NCBI GenBank assembly: GCA_041874725.1
Contig: CP097466.1
Coordinates: 992,001-1,056,000, forward strand
DNA from: Duganella sp. BuS-21
GTDB lineage: Bacteria > Pseudomonadota > Gammaproteobacteria > Burkholderiales > Burkholderiaceae_D
DNA: 64,000 nucleotides
Direction of reading: 5' to 3'
Shown here one piece after another: positions 45,956-54,772 of this stretch. How positions within the stretch are numbered: position 1 is the first letter of the stretch; each line of letters begins with the position of its first letter. The notes under the pieces were generated by a model. It saw nothing but the letters and a program-made list of their open reading frames with translations. It had not been told where the DNA came from and ran no database searches. Position numbers and translations under genes: made by a program.

Positions 45956-47664
45956 ATACGCGCGTGGTGCTCGACACGGCGTTCAGTGAAGAGCGCTTTG
46001 CGGCGGCGCGCGCACAGGGCGGACGTTTGCACTACATCGCCATGGCGGCGTCCTTGCCGCCGGCCGAGGCGATTGCCGACGCCGGGCTGCGCGCCGCGTG
46101 GCCGCTGAATGTGCCCGGCTTCCATCGCGTGATCCTCAATGAAGACATCACACTCGACCTGCTAATCGGCGCCGTCGATGCCACGCTAATGCAGATTACG
46201 GCGCTCGTAGACCAATTCCACATCGCAGCCGACGCCACGCCGGCGTTGGCGCGCACGTTCGCAAGGCTTGCAGTACAAGGCGCCGTACTGCGCGCGCGCG
46301 CGGCCGACGAAGCGCTGGTGTGGGCGTTGACGGCGGCAGGATTCGCCTGCCGGCTCGCGGACGACGCGGCGGGCGGCGCGACAGGCGGTGCGGTGACGCG
46401 CGCGCCGGACATTGCAGCGGTCTATCGCGGCCGCAGGCAGCAGCCGGCGATGGCGAGAGCGATGGCGTCGCAGCCGGATCGGCGCGCGGTGGTGATCGGT
46501 GCGGGGCTGGCCGGCGCTTCGGCAGCACATCGTTTGTGCGCGCGCGGCTGGCAGGTGACGCTGATCGAGCGCCATGCGCAGCCGGCGCAAGAGGCGTCGG
46601 GCAACCTGGCGGGCATCTTCATGCCTTTGCTGTCCAAGGACGACAACATTCCCACGCGCCTGAGCCGCGCGGCTTATCTGTTCGCGCTGCGCGAGTGGCA
46701 TCGCCTTGGCGGCGTTGGAAGCGCGTTTGAAGGTCAGGCGTGCGGCGTGCTGCAACTGGCGCGCGACGAACGCCATGCGATCGTGCAGCAGGAAGCGCTG
46801 GCGACATGGAACTACCCGACCGAGTTTGCCCGCTGGGCCAACGCGCAGGAAGCCAGCACCTTGATCGGCGCGGCCACGCCGCATGGCGGCTGGCTGTTCG
46901 AGCAGGGCGGTTGGGTGCGGCCGTCCTCGCTGTGTGAAGCGATGCTGGCTGCATGCGGTGACCGCTTGCAGCGTGTGTTCAATACCGAAGCACTGAGCTT
47001 GCAGCGCATTGACGGCGAGTGGCACGTGCATGGCGCGGCCGGCGCATCCATCGCTGCAGCGCCGACCGTCATCGTCGCTTGCGGCGCCAGCGCCGGTGGG
47101 CTTGCGCAAGCGGCGGCGTTGCCGCTGTCCTCCCTGCGCGGCCAGGTCACGCACCTGTCGCTGGACGCCGCGCAGCCGCCGCCCTTGCTGCCGCTGGTGC
47201 TCTGCCGCGAAGCCTATGTCACGCCGCCGTCGCACGGCATCGTCTGCGCCGGCGCCACCTACGACAACCACAGCGATCCCTCCCTGCGCGCCGAGAGCCA
47301 GCTGGAAAACCTCACGCGCCTGGCCGAGATCATCCCCGGCGACGCCGTTGCCGCGCTGGCCCACAGCGCGCCGCTGGCGGGCCGCGTCGGCTTCCGCTGC
47401 GCTGCGCCGGACCGCCTGCCGCTGGCCGGCGCACTGCCCGACTACGAGCATAGCGGCCGCATCGAATTCCTCAATGAAGTGCCGCGCCATCCTGGCCTGC
47501 ACTGCCTGCTGGGCTACGCCTCCCGAGGCCTGATCTGGGCGCCGCTGATGGCCGAACTGCTGGTGTCCCGACTCGAAAGCACGCCGCCACCGCTGGAAGC
47601 AACGCTGGTCGACGCCCTCGACCCCGGCCGCTTCCTGCTCAAACAACGTCGCCGCAGCCAATAA
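45952..47664 (+). CDS. mnmC: tRNA modification FAD-oxidoreductase MnmC, with decayed methyltransferase half
   Basis: 570 residues from GTG 45952 (AGGAAG 9 bp upstream). The C-terminal about 400 residues are the FAD-dependent oxidoreductase: VVIGAGLAGASAAHRLCARG (about 183), EASGNLAGIFMPLLSKDDN, GWVRPSSLCEAMLAAC, GVCxxR-like GFRCAAPDRLPLAGALPD and GLHCLLGYASRGLIWAP at the end. The N-terminal region aligns by eye only with the later part of the MnmC methyltransferase (RLHYIAMAA, AWPLNVPGFHRVIL, FARLAVQGAVLRA) and lacks the SAM-binding glycine motif and the DGFAP segment. The oxidoreductase turns cmnm5(s2)U34 into nm5(s2)U34; the following methylation may be missing. Confidence 0.85.
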   Translation: MNTRVVLDTAFSEERFAAARAQGGRLHYIAMAASLPPAEAIADAGLRAAWPLNVPGFHRVILNEDITLDLLIGAVDATLMQITALVDQFHIAADATPALARTFARLAVQGAVLRARAADEALVWALTAAGFACRLADDAAGGATGGAVTRAPDIAAVYRGRRQQPAMARAMASQPDRRAVVIGAGLAGASAAHRLCARGWQVTLIERHAQPAQEASGNLAGIFMPLLSKDDNIPTRLSRAAYLFALREWHRLGGVGSAFEGQACGVLQLARDERHAIVQQEALATWNYPTEFARWANAQEASTLIGAATPHGGWLFEQGGWVRPSSLCEAMLAACGDRLQRVFNTEALSLQRIDGEWHVHGAAGASIAAAPTVIVACGASAGGLAQAAALPLSSLRGQVTHLSLDAAQPPPLLPLVLCREAYVTPPSHGIVCAGATYDNHSDPSLRAESQLENLTRLAEIIPGDAVAALAHSAPLAGRVGFRCAAPDRLPLAGALPDYEHSGRIEFLNEVPRHPGLHCLLGYASRGLIWAPLMAELLVSRLESTPPPLEATLVDALDPGRFLLKQRRRSQ

Positions 47665-47694
47665 GCCTGTTGCGTTCACGCACACGCCCCGCAT

Positions 47695-47723
47695 TGGCGG
47701 CCCACGGGCCTACAGGCTATAAT
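47695..47723 (+). promoter_or_regulatory. Sigma-70-like promoter for the histidine kinase/REC-TPR pair
   Basis: TTGGCG (47695-47700), a 17-bp spacer and TATAAT (47718-47723). The kinase start is 27 bp downstream of the -10 box. Confidence 0.6.
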
Positions 47724-47749
47724 CGATCCGTCGATGGAGAAGCCCCGCA

Positions 47750-48472
47750 ATGGATGAACAAGAAGCGCCCCAGCACGAAGGCTCGCCGGAACTGTTCATG
47801 TTCCTGGCATCGACCGTGCATGATATGAAGAATTCCATCAGCGTCCTCAGTGGCACGCTGGAGAACCTGCTTTCCAGCCATTCCTCCAGCAGCGATCCGC
47901 AGTACGGCCAGATGTCGCACATGCTGTACCAGACCAAACGCCTCAACGACAACCTGATCCAGCTGCTGGCGCTCTACAAGGACGTCGGCAAGCCCGGCTA
48001 CCCGTTCGACCCCGCTCCGCGCAGCGTGCGCGAACTGGTGGAGCAGGTCTCAGGCCAGGCCCGCATGCTGCTGCAATCGCGCGGCATCACCCTGGATGTC
48101 GAATATCCGCAGCACGCCATCTGGACGCTGGACGAAGACCTGGTCATCGGTGTACTGGTGCACGCCATCAACAACGCCATCCGCTATACGCGCGACCGCG
48201 TGCGCCTGGCCATCAGCATCGACGGCGACTACCTGGAACTGCGGGTCGAGGACAACGGCAGCGGCTTCCCGGCCGCGCTGCTCGAGGCGGGCATCAGCGC
48301 CATGGACCCGCAACGCGCGCGCATCGACTTCCTCAGCAACAGCAGCGGCTTGGGCCTGTACTTCTCCAGCGAAGTGGCGAAGATGCACAAGCATCGCCAG
48401 CGCCGGGGCGGCATCGTGCTGGAAAACGGCGGCGCGCTGGGCGGCGGCTGCTTCGTATTGCGCCTGCCATGA
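47750..48472 (+). CDS. Soluble sensor histidine kinase
   Basis: 240 residues. The acceptor-like segment FLASTVHDMKNSISVLSGTL has His at about 25. The HATPase part includes the N box VLVHAINNAIRYTRDRVRLA (about 143-162), the G1 box VEDNGSGFPAALL (about 170) and NSSGLGLYFSSEVAKMHKHR (about 197). There is no sensor domain and no membrane segment, so it is a small cytoplasmic kinase. Its stop overlaps the next start by 4 bp (ATGA), which strongly couples it to the REC-TPR protein. HDMKN is a form used by some HisKA-related families. Confidence 0.88.
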   Translation: MDEQEAPQHEGSPELFMFLASTVHDMKNSISVLSGTLENLLSSHSSSSDPQYGQMSHMLYQTKRLNDNLIQLLALYKDVGKPGYPFDPAPRSVRELVEQVSGQARMLLQSRGITLDVEYPQHAIWTLDEDLVIGVLVHAINNAIRYTRDRVRLAISIDGDYLELRVEDNGSGFPAALLEAGISAMDPQRARIDFLSNSSGLGLYFSSEVAKMHKHRQRRGGIVLENGGALGGGCFVLRLP

Positions 48473-50214
48473 CCATGAGCGGAGCCCTGGACATCGTGAG
48501 CACGTCCGCCAATCCCGCCGCCAGCGGCATCGACTGGGCGGAAAAGCGCTACCTGATCATCGACGACTTCGTCGGCATCCGCCAGCTGCTGCGCGAATCG
48601 CTGCGCAACCTCGGCGCCAAGCATATCGACCAGGCCTCCAGCGGCGGCGAAGCCATGGTGCTGTTGTCGAAAACCCGCTACGACGTGGTGCTGTGCGACT
48701 ACAACCTCGGCGACGGCAAGAACGGCCAGCAGGTGCTGGAGGAAGCGCGCATCCGCAACCTGATGCTGCCTTCCAGCGTGTGGCTGATGGTGTCCGCCGA
48801 AAAGAGCGTGGAGTCGGTGATGGGTGCGGCCGAGCACCAGCCGGACGCCTACATCATCAAGCCGATCACCGAAGGCGTGTTGCTCACGCGCCTGAACCGC
48901 GTGTGGGTGCGCAAGCAGGTCTTTCGCGAAATCGACCAGGCCTTCGCCGACAAGGATTACCTGCGCGCGGCCAAGCTGTGTGAAGAGCAGATCGCCCATC
49001 ACCCGCTGCACGCCATCGACCTGCAGCGCATGCGCGCCACGCTGCTGCTCAAGAGCGGCGATCCCGATCGCGCCGGCGTGGTCTACGAGGATGTGCTGCA
49101 GGAGCGCGAGTACAACTGGGCGCGCTGCGGCCTCGGTAAAATCCGCATGACCAACGGCGACCTCGATGCGGCGCGCCTGATGTTCCAGGCCGTGATCGCC
49201 GACAACCGTTTCTACATCGACGCCTTCGACCAATTGGCCGAATCGTTCCAGCTGCAAGGCAAGACCGAGGAAGCCTTCGACGTGCTGCAAAAAGCCGCCA
49301 AGCTGTCGCCCAACTCGGTGCCGCGCCAGCGCGCGCTGGGCCAGGCCGCGCTCAAGCTGGAAAACATCCCGGTGGCGGAAAAGGCCTTCCGCAAGTGCAT
49401 CGAGATCGGCGAATTCTCGGTGCGTAAAACCGTGGACGCCTACCTCGGCCTGGCGCGCGTGTGCGGCCAGAAGAACGATACCAAGGAAGCCATCCGCCTG
49501 CTCAACGCGGCGGTCCACCAGTTCGGCGGCGACCAGGTGACGCTGCGCGCCAAGATCACCGAAGGCCTGGTGTATCACGAGAGCGGCGATTTCCGCCGCG
49601 CGCGCAAGTCCGGCGACGAGCTGGAAGCCATGCTGGCCGACGAAGACCGCCAGCGCCCGGACACCGACACCTGCCTCGACATGGCGACCCTGCTGTTCGC
49701 GGTCGGCGTCAAGGAAGCGCCGGCCAACCTGCTGTGCTACGTCGCCCGCAACAACCACGACAACGTGCCGCTGCTGGAGGACGTGCAGAAGATCTTCGAC
49801 AAGGCGCGCATGACCGAAGAGGGCCAGGAGCTGATCAAGAGTTCGCGCCAGGAAGCGGCTGACCTGATGAATAAGGGCGTGCTGCTGTGGAAGACCGGCA
49901 AACTGCCGGAAGCGGTGGTGTGGATGCGCGACGCGCGCAAGAAGCTGCCGCACAATATGCGCATCCTCTTCAATTCGGCACAGATCCTGATCTCCCATTT
50001 GCAGGAAATGGGCTACGACAAGCCGCTGGCCGACGAGGCCATTACGGTGCTGATGCATGTCGACGCCATCGCGCCCGGACAGCAGCGCTTTGCGCAGCTG
50101 ATGGAGCAGCTGGCGCTTCTGGCGCCGGTGTCCGGCGCGGTGGCCGCCGCTGCCGCCAGCGAGTACGAGGCCGCCAACGGCCCGGTGCCGGAGCCGCGCT
50201 GGAGCGGCGGCTGA
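48469..50214 (+). CDS. Response regulator with TPR repeats
   Basis: 581 residues. The receiver domain is at about 25-150 (RYLIIDDFVGIRQLLRESLR; phospho-acceptor Asp in VVLCDYNLGDGKNGQQVLEE at about 80; YIIKPITEGVLL). The rest, about 160-540, is a TPR-like superhelix (for example YVYEDVLQ-like repeats, GDLDAARLMFQAVIADNRF, QGKTEEAFDVLQKAAKLSP, NIPVAEKAFRKCIEIGE). There is no DNA-binding or enzymatic output domain, so signalling is probably by protein-protein contact. It is cotranslated with the kinase just upstream. Confidence 0.88.
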   Translation: MTMSGALDIVSTSANPAASGIDWAEKRYLIIDDFVGIRQLLRESLRNLGAKHIDQASSGGEAMVLLSKTRYDVVLCDYNLGDGKNGQQVLEEARIRNLMLPSSVWLMVSAEKSVESVMGAAEHQPDAYIIKPITEGVLLTRLNRVWVRKQVFREIDQAFADKDYLRAAKLCEEQIAHHPLHAIDLQRMRATLLLKSGDPDRAGVVYEDVLQEREYNWARCGLGKIRMTNGDLDAARLMFQAVIADNRFYIDAFDQLAESFQLQGKTEEAFDVLQKAAKLSPNSVPRQRALGQAALKLENIPVAEKAFRKCIEIGEFSVRKTVDAYLGLARVCGQKNDTKEAIRLLNAAVHQFGGDQVTLRAKITEGLVYHESGDFRRARKSGDELEAMLADEDRQRPDTDTCLDMATLLFAVGVKEAPANLLCYVARNNHDNVPLLEDVQKIFDKARMTEEGQELIKSSRQEAADLMNKGVLLWKTGKLPEAVVWMRDARKKLPHNMRILFNSAQILISHLQEMGYDKPLADEAITVLMHVDAIAPGQQRFAQLMEQLALLAPVSGAVAAAAASEYEAANGPVPEPRWSGG

Positions 50215-50362
50215 GCAGTACCCCGGCAGATACGAAAATTGACGGCGCCACGCAACAGCGCGCTTGTTTCAACCACGCCAAATGATTACACTGATTTCGG
50301 CGCAGCCCCGTCTGCGCTTGATTCGCTGTCAATATTGAGGGCAAATTAAGGGCACAAAAAAT

Positions 50363-50578
50363 ATGCGCGACATCGCCAGGGAAGTGTATAAAAAAATGAA
50401 GGTGGGCAGCGTGGCCTGGATACGTCCGGTCGCCGCCAAGGGAGATACGATGGACAGTTTCCAGTTCGCGCACGACAGCGCCAGGCAGCTTGAGGACGAG
50501 GGCCTGATCGATATCGAGAAAGTGCAGCGTCAGGCCGACGGCCAGATCGACGCCATCCGCATCCAGCGGCTGGCGTAG
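50363..50578 (+). CDS. Small protein with winged-helix-like pattern, unknown
   Basis: 71 residues: MRDIAREVYKKMKVGSVAWI, then QFAHDSARQLEDEGLIDIEK, then RQADGQIDAIRIQRLA. The pattern of helix followed by a beta-wing (GQIDAIRIQRL) resembles the end of a winged helix, but no family is recognised. It has no good ribosome site, and its 3' end is convergent with phaM, 6 bp away. The start is the ATG at 50363. Confidence 0.5.
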   Translation: MRDIAREVYKKMKVGSVAWIRPVAAKGDTMDSFQFAHDSARQLEDEGLIDIEKVQRQADGQIDAIRIQRLA

Positions 50579-50584
50579 TTTCCG

Positions 50585-51301
50585 TTACGGTTTTTGCGGG
50601 TCCGGCTTGGCTGCGGCTTTTTTCGCGGCCGGCTTTTTGGCGGCCGGCTTCTTGACCGGCGGGGTGTTGGACGCTGCCGGCGATGTCGCCGCCGTTGCCG
50701 CTGGTTTCGCGGCGGTGCCGGCGGCGGCTGCCGCAAACTTGACGGCGGCGTCGGTCATCATGGACTCGGACGCCATGGCGGTCGACACGGCCTGCTTGAA
50801 CTGGTCCTGCAGCATATTCCACCAGGCGTTCGGCTGGGCGGCGGCAGCGCCGGCGGCCGGCTTGGGCGCGTCGGGCTTGGGCTCCGGCTCAGGCGCCGCC
50901 TTGGCTTCCGGCGCAGGCGGCGGCGGTGCGGCCTTGCTCTTGTCGGCCTCGCGGGCGTGGTGGAAGAAGGCCGAGGCGTAGGGATTGGCGTCGAAGATCG
51001 ACTTGTCGTTCACGCCGGTGTTGACGGCCGAGGCCAGGCTGGCGCCCACCGATTTCAACGTGGCGATGGTGCCGCGCTGGACTTCCAGCGCCTGGATGGT
51101 CCCGCGCAGCATGCTCATATTCAGGTTGAGCCAGGATTCGACGGCTTTGAGGTCGTTGATTTTCTTGTCCAGCTCCTCCACCGACAGGGTGGGCGCGGTC
51201 AGACCCGGCACGCTCATGCTGCCCCACAGGTTCTTGACGAAGTCCAGAGTGTCGTTCATCACTCCAGCGCCGGGGATGTTCGGCATTTGTGGTTGCGGCA
51301 T
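50585..51301 (-). CDS. phaM: PHA granule regulatory protein PhaM
   Basis: 238 residues. The N-terminal half (MPQPQMPNIPGAGVMNDTLD, then FVKNLWGSMSVPGLTAPTLS, then ELDKKINDLKAVESWLNLNM) is the conserved PhaM segment. The C-terminal half is Ala/Pro/Lys rich, ending in KKPAAKKPAAKKAAAKPD, a histone H1-like tail that binds DNA. PhaM of Ralstonia/Cupriavidus activates PHA synthase and links granules to the nucleoid. Its presence supports the betaproteobacterial assignment and indicates PHA storage. It is divergent from the DUF3108 genes. Confidence 0.9.
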   Translation of the reverse strand: MPQPQMPNIPGAGVMNDTLDFVKNLWGSMSVPGLTAPTLSVEELDKKINDLKAVESWLNLNMSMLRGTIQALEVQRGTIATLKSVGASLASAVNTGVNDKSIFDANPYASAFFHHAREADKSKAAPPPPAPEAKAAPEPEPKPDAPKPAAGAAAAQPNAWWNMLQDQFKQAVSTAMASESMMTDAAVKFAAAAAGTAAKPAATAATSPAASNTPPVKKPAAKKPAAKKAAAKPDPQKP

Positions 51302-51420
51302 GAGAGTCTCCTGTGGGATGTGGGGTTAGCGTAGCAGATATTCGTTATGCATTCAAAAGGTTTTGACAACATTCCACAGCGGTTGCGCCGATATCGCCGA
51401 TCCCGTTTACACTAGCGGCC

Positions 51421-52593
51421 ATGACGATTGCTTCCTTCCTCGCCCGCCAGCGGCGTGTCCTGGTGTTGTGCGCCGCTACGCTGGCGCTGCACTATGCCGC
51501 CATCGACTGGGTAGGAGGGCGCTTGAGCGCGCAGACGCATCGCGCTTCCGAGCTGCCGCCGTCGCTGATGAGCGCCCAGTTACGGCTGGCGTTGCCCAAG
51601 CGGGTCGAGAGCAAGGCGGTGGAGGAGGTGCAGCCGCTGGCCGCCGCGCCGCGCCGGCCGGCCGCCCGCCGCAAGCCGCAGTCGGTGCTGGAGCCGGTGG
51701 CCGCAAGGCCGGCAGCTATCGTGGCGACGGCGACGGCGGCTGGCGGTGCAGGCGATCCGTCCGTGGTGGACCAGGTGGCGTCGGAAGTCGGCGCAGCGCT
51801 GAACCAGGTGCAGCAGGCCGGGGCCCAGCAGGCGCAAACCGGCACGCCGCCACCGGCGATGGCGCAGGGCGAAACGCCGGCCGTGGCCGCGCCGGAGGCG
51901 GCGCCGCGCCAGGCCGGGCGCCGCTACAAGGTCAGCCTGCCGCCATCGGCCACCTTCGACATGACGGTCGACCGGGTCGACGCCGACGGCACCAAATGGA
52001 CGGGTGCCGCGACCATGACGTGGCATACTGACGGCAGCCGCTACAAGGCTTCGGTGGAAGCAGGCGTGAGTCTGCTGGTCACGCGCATCAACCTGCTGGT
52101 GTTGCGCAGCGAGGGCGAGATCGACGACTACGGCATCGCCCCCGTCACCGTCACCGAAAAGCGTGCGCGCCGCCCGGAAACCGCGACCCATTTCAATCGC
52201 GACGCCGGCACCATCAGCTTCTCGTCGTCGGAGCGCAGCTACCCGTTGCTGATAGGCGCGCAGGACAAGGCCACGGTGCCGTTCCAGCTCGGCGGCATCG
52301 GCCGCGCCGATTTGAATCAGTTCGGCGGCGACATCGACATCCAGGTGGGCGAGGAAAAGGAAGCCACCATGTTCCGCTTCCAGCTGGTGGGCGAAGAAGA
52401 AATCGAGACCAAGACGGGCAAGCTGGTGACGTGGCACCTGAGCCGTCCGCCCAAGCCGGGCAGCTATTCGTCGAAACTGGACATCTGGCTGGCGCCGGGC
52501 ATGAACTGGTACCCGGTCCAGATCCGCAACACGGAGGCCAGCGGTGCGCTGACCACGCAGACTGTCTCCACTATTAAATTGACCGATAAATGA
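51421..52593 (+). CDS. DUF3108-domain envelope protein (long form)
   Basis: 390 residues with an N-terminal membrane segment or signal anchor (RRVLVLCAATLALHYAAIDW). A low-complexity Ala/Gln/Pro linker (about 70-160) leads to the DUF3108 domain (about 165-390): YKVSLPPSATFDMTVDRVDA, YKASVEAGVSLLVTRINLLV, DDYGIAPVTVTEKRARRPET and GMNWYPVQIRNTEASGALTT. The domain is beta-rich and periplasmic; its function is unknown. The next gene encodes a second DUF3108 protein and starts inside this gene's stop (ATGA). Confidence 0.88.
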   Translation: MTIASFLARQRRVLVLCAATLALHYAAIDWVGGRLSAQTHRASELPPSLMSAQLRLALPKRVESKAVEEVQPLAAAPRRPAARRKPQSVLEPVAARPAAIVATATAAGGAGDPSVVDQVASEVGAALNQVQQAGAQQAQTGTPPPAMAQGETPAVAAPEAAPRQAGRRYKVSLPPSATFDMTVDRVDADGTKWTGAATMTWHTDGSRYKASVEAGVSLLVTRINLLVLRSEGEIDDYGIAPVTVTEKRARRPETATHFNRDAGTISFSSSERSYPLLIGAQDKATVPFQLGGIGRADLNQFGGDIDIQVGEEKEATMFRFQLVGEEEIETKTGKLVTWHLSRPPKPGSYSSKLDIWLAPGMNWYPVQIRNTEASGALTTQTVSTIKLTDK

Positions 52594-53330
52594 AGAAGTT
52601 CACCACCCTATGCGCCGCCATGATGCTGGCCGCAACCGTTCAAGCTGCGGAAGCCGAGCATCCGAGCGTCAAGCGCTCGACCAATCCGCCGCCGTCGGCG
52701 GACCTGAGCTACAACCTGAAGGTCAAGCAAAGCGGCCTGGCGCTGAACGGCGTGGCGACCGTGCAGTGGCGTGCCGGCGACGGCAAGTATTCCATCGCCA
52801 CCGAAAGCCGTGCCGCCGTCTTCGGCAAGGTGGTGGAAAATCACAGCGAGGGCGGCGTGGACGAATACGGCCTGGCGCCGGTCACCTTCCACGAGAAGCG
52901 CATCCGCAAGGAACCCTACACCACCAGCTTCAAGCGCGATGCCAAGGCCATTGCGTTCACTGAAAGCGCCACCACTTATCCCATTCTGGGGGGAGAGCAG
53001 GACCGCAGCAGCGCGCAGTGGCAGCTGGCGTCGATGGCGCGCGCCGCGCCGGACAAGTTCAAGCCGGGCAGCGAATGGCAGTTGTTCGTGGCCGGCCGCA
53101 AGGACGCCGAGGTGTGGAGCTTCAAGGTAGTCAAGGGCGAGACGCTGCAGATCGCCGGCGCCGAGGTGAACGCAGTCCATCTGGTGAAGGCGCCGCCGCC
53201 CGATGCGCCGGGCCAGCAGGTCGATCTGTGGCTGGCGCCGTCGATGGACTGGTACCCGGTGCGGGTGCGCTTTAACGACGCCGATGGCGACTTCGTCGAC
53301 CAGACGCTGGAAAAGGTCGTGAAAAAGTAG
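52590..53330 (+). CDS. DUF3108-domain periplasmic protein (short form)
   Basis: 246 residues with a signal peptide (MKKFTTLCAAMMLAATVQA). It has the same domain as the upstream gene: LSYNLKVKQSGLALNGVATV, YSIATESRAAVFGKVVENHS, EYGLAPVTFHEKRIRKEPYT and SMDWYPVRVRFNDADGDFVD. The two are probably tandem paralogues acting in the periplasm. The stop is about 80 bp before the SMC operon. Function unknown. Confidence 0.9.
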   Translation: MKKFTTLCAAMMLAATVQAAEAEHPSVKRSTNPPPSADLSYNLKVKQSGLALNGVATVQWRAGDGKYSIATESRAAVFGKVVENHSEGGVDEYGLAPVTFHEKRIRKEPYTTSFKRDAKAIAFTESATTYPILGGEQDRSSAQWQLASMARAAPDKFKPGSEWQLFVAGRKDAEVWSFKVVKGETLQIAGAEVNAVHLVKAPPPDAPGQQVDLWLAPSMDWYPVRVRFNDADGDFVDQTLEKVVKK

Positions 53331-53403
53331 GCTCCTGCTATACTGACGCCCCCGCGAAAAAATGACGAGTTGTTTCATTTTTACTAATTCAGCGGAGTAC
53401 AGA

Positions 53404-53433
53404 ATGGCAAAGAATGATCGAACCTATAATTAG
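53404..53433 (+). CDS. Possible nine-codon leader ORF
   Basis: The ATG at 53404 is 6 bp after a GGAG site and encodes MAKNDRTYN before a stop that lies inside the kleisin-like gene. The start of the latter (53414) is 16 bp from that ribosome site. The overlap may reflect translational coupling, or simply chance. Confidence 0.3.
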   Translation: MAKNDRTYN

Positions 53434-54772
53434 TGAAGCCGCACCGGACCCGCAGGTACAAGACAGCCTGCAGGCCCACTTCCAGCCGCACATATCCGCC
53501 GATGAAATCGAGCAGGTCTACCACCTGAAGCGCGCGCAGCCGCTGCTGCAGGTGTTTACGGCCCTGTTCCACGGCGGTTTCGACGGCGTGCTGGTCCGCC
53601 TGCTGGTGCTGCGCGAGCTGGCCGCCGATACGGCCGCCACCAGCTTCACCCGTAGCGACATCAACACCCGCCTCGGCTACCTGCTGCCCGAATCGCTGGA
53701 GACGGTGCTGATGCGCCTGCGCTCCAACCAGCTGCTGGCCTGGGACGCGCAGCAAGCCGTGTACCGCGTTACGCCGATGGCGCGCAACGTGCTGTCGGCC
53801 ATCGACGGCCTGCTGGCGCTGGGCAAGGAAGAAGACGGCGCCGACATGGGCTTCCTGCTGTCGCAGGTGGCCGGCGCCCAGGTGATGGGCGGCGTCACGG
53901 TCGACCAGCTGAACCACCTGCTGGGCCGCCTGGTGGAGCTGACCGAGGAATTCTCGGACGCCATCGCCTCCGGTTCCGAATTCCGCCTGCGCGCCTCGCA
54001 GGCCAAGTGGCACATGGCTTGCGACTGGGTCGAGAAGGGCTCGGAGATCCTGCGCGCCATCACCACCGACGAAAACGCCGACAGCGCCACCCACAAGGCG
54101 GCGCAGGCCATCGGCCGCGCGCAGTCGGCGCTGCTGAACATGCAGGGCATGTTCTCGCGCGCGCTCAACCAGATCGAGCGCCAGCGCGTGCACCTTGGCC
54201 AATCCGGCCTGTCCACCACCGACATCAAGCGCTGGCTGCTGGAGCACGACGACCTGGCCTCGCTGGCGGTGGACGCCATCGACCACCCGGTGGTCCCGCT
54301 GTTCATCACCCCCGCAGAAATGATCGACGTAGCAGAAACAGAATTAATGGCCGACCGCGCAAACACCATCGTCTCCAACGGCCTGCCCACCGGCACCGAC
54401 GCCCCGACCACCATCAGCGAAGGCCCCGCCATGCAGCAGGAGCTGGACGAGTGGCTGGCGCGCCTGTCCGACTTCGCCGCGCTGGGGAACTTCCCCAGCA
54501 TCGCCGACGAAGGGCCGAAACAGATCCAGGCGCACGAATCGCTGCTGCCGGCGAGTTTCGCCGTGGCCTCGTACCGCGCCTCGCTGCTGCCGCTGCTGGG
54601 CGACGCCGACGAAGCGCGCCTGCAAGGCGCCACCGCCGAACTGGCGCGCCTGCCGGTGACCTTCTCGCCGCAGGACGAAATGGTGCAGCTGCCCGATCTC
54701 GAAGTAGCCGCCATGTCCCTAGCCTCCCTCTCACTGTCTTTGAATCCGGAAGGCGACAAGTCTGATGAATGA
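53414..54772 (+). CDS. Kleisin-like subunit of an SMC complex (MksF/MukF/JetA type)
   Basis: 452 residues, near the size of MukF. An N-terminal winged-helix region (about 25-130: YHLKRAQPLLQVFTALFHGG, then SFTRSDINTRLGYLLPESLE, then TVLMRLRSNQLLAWDA) is followed by helical bundles (about 140-340), and then by a Ser/Thr- and acidic-rich segment with a short C-terminal part. This plan is that of the MukF/MksF kleisins. It is assigned mainly because the next two genes encode a KITE-like and an SMC-like protein. It should bridge the ATPase heads. The ribosome site is poor (see 53404). Confidence 0.75.
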   Translation: MIEPIISEAAPDPQVQDSLQAHFQPHISADEIEQVYHLKRAQPLLQVFTALFHGGFDGVLVRLLVLRELAADTAATSFTRSDINTRLGYLLPESLETVLMRLRSNQLLAWDAQQAVYRVTPMARNVLSAIDGLLALGKEEDGADMGFLLSQVAGAQVMGGVTVDQLNHLLGRLVELTEEFSDAIASGSEFRLRASQAKWHMACDWVEKGSEILRAITTDENADSATHKAAQAIGRAQSALLNMQGMFSRALNQIERQRVHLGQSGLSTTDIKRWLLEHDDLASLAVDAIDHPVVPLFITPAEMIDVAETELMADRANTIVSNGLPTGTDAPTTISEGPAMQQELDEWLARLSDFAALGNFPSIADEGPKQIQAHESLLPASFAVASYRASLLPLLGDADEARLQGATAELARLPVTFSPQDEMVQLPDLEVAAMSLASLSLSLNPEGDKSDE

